Assembly: GCA_017473015.1 (NCBI GenBank)
Contig: JAFUNP010000019.1
Span: forward strand, 1 to 37,655
DNA from: Oscillospiraceae bacterium
GTDB taxonomy: Bacteria > Bacillota > Clostridia > Oscillospirales > Ruminococcaceae
Length of the DNA: 37,655 nt
Reading direction: 5' to 3'
The notes under the pieces are model-generated. The model did no database searches. It saw only the letters and a list, made by a program, of their open reading frames with translations, and had not been told where the DNA came from. Below are positions 34,018-37,655 of the stretch, piece by piece. Position 1 is the first letter of the stretch. Each line of letters opens with the position of its first letter. A program made the translations under genes and the position numbers.

Positions 34018-34049
34018 AAAAACGGCCAGTCCTTTCGGACTAACCGTTT
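34018..34049 (-). terminator. Terminator of tRNA-Arg
   Basis: Stem AAACGG ... AGTCC / GGACT ... CCGTTT with an internal mismatch, just downstream of the tRNA in the leftward direction; T run leftward. Confidence 0.75.
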
Positions 34050-34051
34050 CT

Positions 34052-34128
34052 TGGTGCGCTAGAAGGGACTCGAACCCCTGACCTCTTGATTCGTAGTCAA
34101 GCACTCTATCCAGCTGAGCTACTAGCGC
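34052..34128 (-). tRNA. tRNA-Arg(ACG)
   Basis: Read leftward: acceptor GCGCTAG / CTAGCGC, discriminator A, encoded CCA. Anticodon loop CTACGAA in stem CTTGA / TCAAG gives anticodon ACG (wobble A, presumably modified to inosine), reading CGU and CGC codons. T arm GGGTTCGAGTCCC. Confidence 0.97.
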
Positions 34129-34141
34129 TAATGCACTAATA

Positions 34142-34170
34142 ATATTACCATCAGAATGGTGATTTGTCAA
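34142..34170 (-). promoter_or_regulatory. Promoter of tRNA-Arg
   Basis: Leftward TTGACA (34170-34165), 17-nt spacer, TAATAT (34147-34142), about 14 bases before the tRNA. A hairpin of perfect 13-base arms (34195-34207, 34214-34226) further upstream may end the glycosyltransferase transcript, though no U run follows. Confidence 0.85.
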
Positions 34171-34240
34171 GTATTATTTTGCATTTTTTTAGCTTTTACA
34201 GGCAAAAATTTACTTTTGCCTGTAAATTTTCATCTTTATT

Positions 34241-35950
34241 TCAGTTATTTGCGTATTTTTTCACCAGATAATAGTAATAGCTGTTTATCTGCCCTGCTGT
34301 TACAGTGTTTTCACCATCGGGGTTGTAGGTCAGTTCGGCTTCGCCCAGCGGTTTCAGGTCAGCCATAAACTGTTTCAGTGCGCCGATATTTTTCAGATGA
34401 CCTATATCCGCCTGTACATATTCTTCCCATTTTGAAATCTCGCTGCCATGAACAGTAAACACCATATTTTCATCATACAGCATTATTCTGTCATATACCC
34501 GGTATTCTTTCTCTCTTTTCTTTGCGGCGGCCTCATCTGCAGGATAGCCGAACAGACTCATGGCGCGCGAAATATCCGGTGTGTACCGGTTGATACGGCT
34601 GCCTTTTGCCATAAATTTCAGCCACATTGCCCAGTCTTCGTCACCGCCTATATCTTCACGCATACCGCCCCGTTTTTCATACATTTCCCTGCGGAACATG
34701 GCGCATGGCATAGGTATGCGGCATTTTACGCACATATCCATCAGTGTGATATGGTCAAACAGTATAGGATAGGTTTCTTCCACTGTGAACTCATACGGGT
34801 CGGTGGAGATAATATTGGTTTTGTATGCCATACCGCCGCTGATTACCAAGTCGGCTTCGGGATGCTTATCAAACCAGTGAAGGAATGTATTCACAAAGTC
34901 AGGATAGAAATAATCGTCATCATCCAGGAAACAAACCATATCGCCTGTGGCTTTTTCTATGCCTATGTTGCCTGCCCTGCCTCGGCCCACATGGTCATAA
35001 GTAGGATAATATTTTATTGGCAGGTCTGCAAAATTTTCCTCTATCATCTGCTGTGCTGTAGGCTGACCGTCTTCTACCACAATAATTTCCAGATAGCTAT
35101 AAATCTGGTTTCTCAGACATTCCAGGGTTCTTTTCAGCACTTGTGGTCTGTTGTGGGTGCGCACAATCACAGACACTTTGTAGTGGTGGACAGGCCGTTT
35201 TACAGCCACCTCACCACGCCATGGACCAAAATGCTCTGAAAAATCCGCAATGCTGTAATCGTCGGTTTTCACAGGGCGGAAGTTTCTTTTTTCCAGGAAA
35301 TGAGTCATATACAGTGCCCGCATTTCTTTTCTCACGCCAGGGAAATGGCGTGGGTTTTTCAGCTTCCGCATATACTCTTGCTGCATCTGCGGATAATGTT
35401 TCCACTTGATTCCCAGGAACAGTCTTTCGTAGGCTTCGCGGATATACCGGTGTTTTTCATCCACCGTTTTTTCCCAGTACACGCTGGCTTTGGGGCAATA
35501 CTGCAGCTTGTAACCGGCGGCACGCAGTCTCCAGGACAGGTCAATATATGCCAGCACATCCATTCTCTGGTCAAAACCGCCCACTTTTTCCAGCGCTTCG
35601 CGTTTTATAACCACCGCACCGGCTGTCAGGGCTGTGGTTTCCAGGGTTACAGGGTCAAAATGGCGGCCAGTGGCCACAGGCCAGCAGTGCATTTCAAAAG
35701 CTGCCACATTATCGGCGGCACGCCGTATATACTCATCTATTGCCGGCAGGGATTCGTCACTGATTTCAGCGCCCTTCTCCAGAAAAACCACATATTCACT
35801 GTTGCCTTTCACAGCACCTGTGTTAAAATCCGCTATTCTGTTGCCTGTGGCTTCCACCTTTATCAGCTGATGGGAATCAACTAACGGACAGGATAATTTA
35901 TTATTATCGGTTATAACCACAATATCATAACTGTATCTGAATTTACTCAT
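34241..35950 (-). CDS. Two-domain family 2 glycosyltransferase, 569 aa
   Basis: Two GT-A-like halves. The C-terminal one (from about residue 255) is clearly functional: VSVIVRTHNRPQVLKRTLECL opening, EIIVVEDG, and the acidic donor motif VCFLDDDDYFYPDF, followed by GGDEDWAMWLKF. The N-terminal half (1-250) shows the remains of another GT domain (VVITDN, GGFDQRMDVLAYIDLSWRLRAAGY) without a clear DxD. Similar two-domain proteins build cell-surface polysaccharide. Start after AGAGGTG. Divergent from another GT2 gene; together a small surface-glycan unit. Confidence 0.9.
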   Translation of the reverse strand: MSKFRYSYDIVVITDNNKLSCPLVDSHQLIKVEATGNRIADFNTGAVKGNSEYVVFLEKGAEISDESLPAIDEYIRRAADNVAAFEMHCWPVATGRHFDPVTLETTALTAGAVVIKREALEKVGGFDQRMDVLAYIDLSWRLRAAGYKLQYCPKASVYWEKTVDEKHRYIREAYERLFLGIKWKHYPQMQQEYMRKLKNPRHFPGVRKEMRALYMTHFLEKRNFRPVKTDDYSIADFSEHFGPWRGEVAVKRPVHHYKVSVIVRTHNRPQVLKRTLECLRNQIYSYLEIIVVEDGQPTAQQMIEENFADLPIKYYPTYDHVGRGRAGNIGIEKATGDMVCFLDDDDYFYPDFVNTFLHWFDKHPEADLVISGGMAYKTNIISTDPYEFTVEETYPILFDHITLMDMCVKCRIPMPCAMFRREMYEKRGGMREDIGGDEDWAMWLKFMAKGSRINRYTPDISRAMSLFGYPADEAAAKKREKEYRVYDRIMLYDENMVFTVHGSEISKWEEYVQADIGHLKNIGALKQFMADLKPLGEAELTYNPDGENTVTAGQINSYYYYLVKKYANN

Positions 35951-36024
35951 AGCAATTCACCTCTATTGCAAGTATACTAAATAATGTTATAATTATCAAG
36001 AAAGAACAGTTTCAAGGAGATATT

Positions 36025-37017
36025 ATGAAAGTAAGTATAATCGTTCCTGTTTACAACACCGCCATTTATCTGGACCGCTGTATGGACAGCCTGGTAAACC
36101 AGACACACAAGGATATAGAAATCATCCTTATAAACAACGGCAGCACCGACTACAGCCGGCAGGCCTGCCGGTGGTGGTGCGAAAAGGATGACCGCATAAA
36201 ATATTTTGAAAAAGAAAACGACCACAGCCCGTCCGGTCCACGCAATATGGGTCTGGACAACGCCACAGGGGAGTACATCTGCTTTGTGGACAGCGATGAC
36301 TGTGTTTCGCCTCTCTATGTGGAAAATCTGCTGAAAATGTGTACAGAAAACGATGTGAAGCTGTCCGTGTGCGGTTTTCTGCAGAACGACGAAACCACAC
36401 CACTGGAAATGATTCCCGTGCCTCTGCGCCTGTATAACACAGAGGTTATCCCCCAGCGCGACTATTTCCTGCGCCTGTACACACCGATGGAGGTTGTGTA
36501 TGTGGTGGTGTGGGGCAAAATGTACCATCGCAGTATTTTTGAAACACTGCGTTTTGAAACAGGCAAGCTGAACGAAGACGAGGGCATTATCCATCATATC
36601 GCATCCCAGTGCGAAAATGTGGCCGTCTGCTACGAACCGCTGTACTTTTACACCAGAAGGGAAGGCAGCATTATGAACACCGCCGGTTTTTCTGAAAAAC
36701 TGCTGGATATTTTTCTTTTCCTGTCTGACAGAATGGATTATTTCACAGCACAGGGCTGGCACGACCTTGTTTTCCTGACAATGAAAAACTATCTGGTGAA
36801 ATGTCTGGAACTGTACAATCTTATCAATGATACCACTGCTGACGGAAGTATGTATAAAAACCATCTGATGCAGATGTATAAACAGACGCTGGCACAGGCA
36901 AAAAAATGCCCTGTAAAATCAAAGAAATTCCTGCTGAAAATGGATTATTACTCTCTGTTCCCGGCAAAATTCCGGGGCACAGACAGAGCGCAGTTCCTTT
37001 TCGGCGAAAACCGGTAA
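36025..37017 (+). CDS. Family 2 glycosyltransferase, 330 aa
   Basis: GT-A domain: VSIIVPVYNTAIYLDRCMDSLVNQ, EIILINNGSTDYS, GPRNMGLDNATGEYICFVDSDDCV (DxD donor/metal motif). C-terminal 150 residues are helical and of the kind found in WcaA-like bacterial enzymes. Transfers a sugar from a nucleotide donor to a surface polymer or lipid; acceptor unknown. Start after AAGGAGA. Next gene follows 18 bases on. Confidence 0.92.
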   Translation: MKVSIIVPVYNTAIYLDRCMDSLVNQTHKDIEIILINNGSTDYSRQACRWWCEKDDRIKYFEKENDHSPSGPRNMGLDNATGEYICFVDSDDCVSPLYVENLLKMCTENDVKLSVCGFLQNDETTPLEMIPVPLRLYNTEVIPQRDYFLRLYTPMEVVYVVVWGKMYHRSIFETLRFETGKLNEDEGIIHHIASQCENVAVCYEPLYFYTRREGSIMNTAGFSEKLLDIFLFLSDRMDYFTAQGWHDLVFLTMKNYLVKCLELYNLINDTTADGSMYKNHLMQMYKQTLAQAKKCPVKSKKFLLKMDYYSLFPAKFRGTDRAQFLFGENR

Positions 37018-37035
37018 ATTCAGGAGAAACACACT

Positions 37036-37290
37036 GTGAACACTTATAAAGAACGAATTCTGGAATGTATTGATTATCTGAACTCTGTCCGCTTTCCCTG
37101 TGAAGACTGGAAAGAAGACAAAAAATACTTTGACAGTCTGGAGGCTGAATTTTCAGCAGAAGCAGAGGACGCAGAGACACAGGCTTTGCTTGAAACACTG
37201 AAAAAGCTGATAAATGACAAACGCAACCACAGCCTGGATATGAACAAAACAACAGAAGAACTGTATGCCGGGTGGAACGACTGGTTTTAA
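37036..37290 (+). CDS. Small protein of unknown function, 84 aa
   Basis: GTG start ten bases after CAGGAGA. Entirely soluble, acidic and helical in appearance (repeated E/K/L), with no motif I recognise. Spacing suggests cotranscription with the preceding glycosyltransferase. No homologue comes to mind. Confidence 0.5.
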   Translation: MNTYKERILECIDYLNSVRFPCEDWKEDKKYFDSLEAEFSAEAEDAETQALLETLKKLINDKRNHSLDMNKTTEELYAGWNDWF

Positions 37291-37396
37291 CCCGGGTGTG
37301 CTGACAGCGCCTTTGCACACAGTCTACGGTCCGTGGATTGCGGCTTTCTCTCCGGAGATATACAATTAATCCATAAATACAGACAGGAGAGAAAAT

Positions 37397-37534
37397 ATGG
37401 ATTGTATAAAAACAGGCAGACTGATAGCCAGCCTGCGCAATGAAAAAGGACTGACACAGAAAAACATAGCCGACGCTCTGGGTATACAGAGCAAAACCGT
37501 GTCCAAATGGGAATGTGGAGTTTCCCATAGTTAA
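37397..37534 (+). pseudogene. Truncated XRE-family helix-turn-helix protein, 45 codons
   Basis: MDCIKTGRLIASLRNEKGLTQKNIADALGI followed by Q-S-K-T-V-S-K-W-E-C-G is a clean XRE DNA-binding helix-turn-helix. The usual KWE-x-G-x-x-x-P-D segment that should follow breaks off: after KWECG the frame runs through V-S-H-S into TAA at 37532. With only the HTH it is probably a truncated gene, or less likely a tiny regulator. Preceded by GGAGA. Confidence 0.65.
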
Positions 37535-37598
37535 AGATACCACACTATAACCCACGCTTACATTACTTCCAAACGATACTATTTTGGAGGTAAACCCT

Positions 37599-37655
37599 AT
37601 GAAACACCTTATATCCTGCGAATATAACTTTGATAACTGCTGTGTGGAGCTGAAA
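37599..37655 (+). CDS. Start of a further gene, cut by the window edge
   Basis: ATG at 37599, nine bases after GGAGG, opens MKHLISCEYNFDNCC and continues open to the end of the window (19 codons). Too short to classify. Confidence 0.4.
   Translation, partial: MKHLISCEYNFDNCCVELK

Overview
This window looks like a chromosomal segment of an anaerobic, endospore-forming member of the Clostridia, possibly an Oscillospirales-type gut organism. The support is a SpoVT-type sporulation regulator, a desulfoferrodoxin-type superoxide reductase, FeoAB ferrous iron uptake, several ferredoxin-domain oxidoreductases, strong AGGAGG ribosome sites and sigma-A promoters, and short intergenic spaces with hairpin terminators. 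I cannot name a species.

Layout. 1-2230: the end of an AT-richer operon of five small genes, unrecognised except for one HNH protein; two of them are diverged tandem paralogues. 2230-2790: gene-free, with opposed terminators and possible element debris. 2796-10317: housekeeping and stress genes: an MGMT-like protein, a flavin/ferredoxin protein, a PrpE-like phosphatase, dCMP deaminase, cytidine deaminase, KsgA, superoxide reductase, a DUF2130 protein, a decayed comB fragment and an aldo/keto reductase with ferredoxin domain. 10557-12990: a SsuABC/TauABC-type transporter behind a Crp/Fnr-like palindrome placed at -41.5. 13097-16375: tRNA-Ser(CGA), a membrane-anchored protein, Asp23-like and DAK2/YloV-like proteins. 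16432-19117: feoA-feoB and a small Cys-rich membrane protein. 19226-20970: cyclophilin, a second cytidine deaminase-like protein, SpoVT. 21094-33713: the nitrogenase-like iron-regulated locus (below). 33720-34170: tRNA-Arg(ACG) with a duplicated 3' end. 34241-37655: two family 2 glycosyltransferases, a small protein, a truncated XRE regulator and the start of another gene.

The centre of interest is 21094-33713. It has two ABC half-transporters (minus strand), a divergent AraC-type regulator, then a plus-strand operon: NifH-like ATPase, FecB-like lipoprotein, FecCD-like permease, FecE-like ATPase, NifD-like and NifK-like subunits. A second unit follows with a SAM methyltransferase and an alpha/beta hydrolase. 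All four promoter regions carry GTTAGC-N4-GCTAAC (one with a single mismatch). The feoAB promoter, at the other end of the segment, carries the same GTTAG-N6-CTAAC core twice. The simplest reading is one iron-responsive repressor controlling both FeoAB and the nitrogenase-like locus. The locus then looks like a metal-acquisition or metal-chelate-processing system built on a nitrogenase-type two-component reductase, not nitrogen fixation. The NifD-like subunit keeps three P-cluster-type cysteines while the NifK-like subunit has lost two of its three, an asymmetry recalling the dark-operative protochlorophyllide reductase. The substrate is unknown; an imported tetrapyrrole or ferric chelate is my leading guess.
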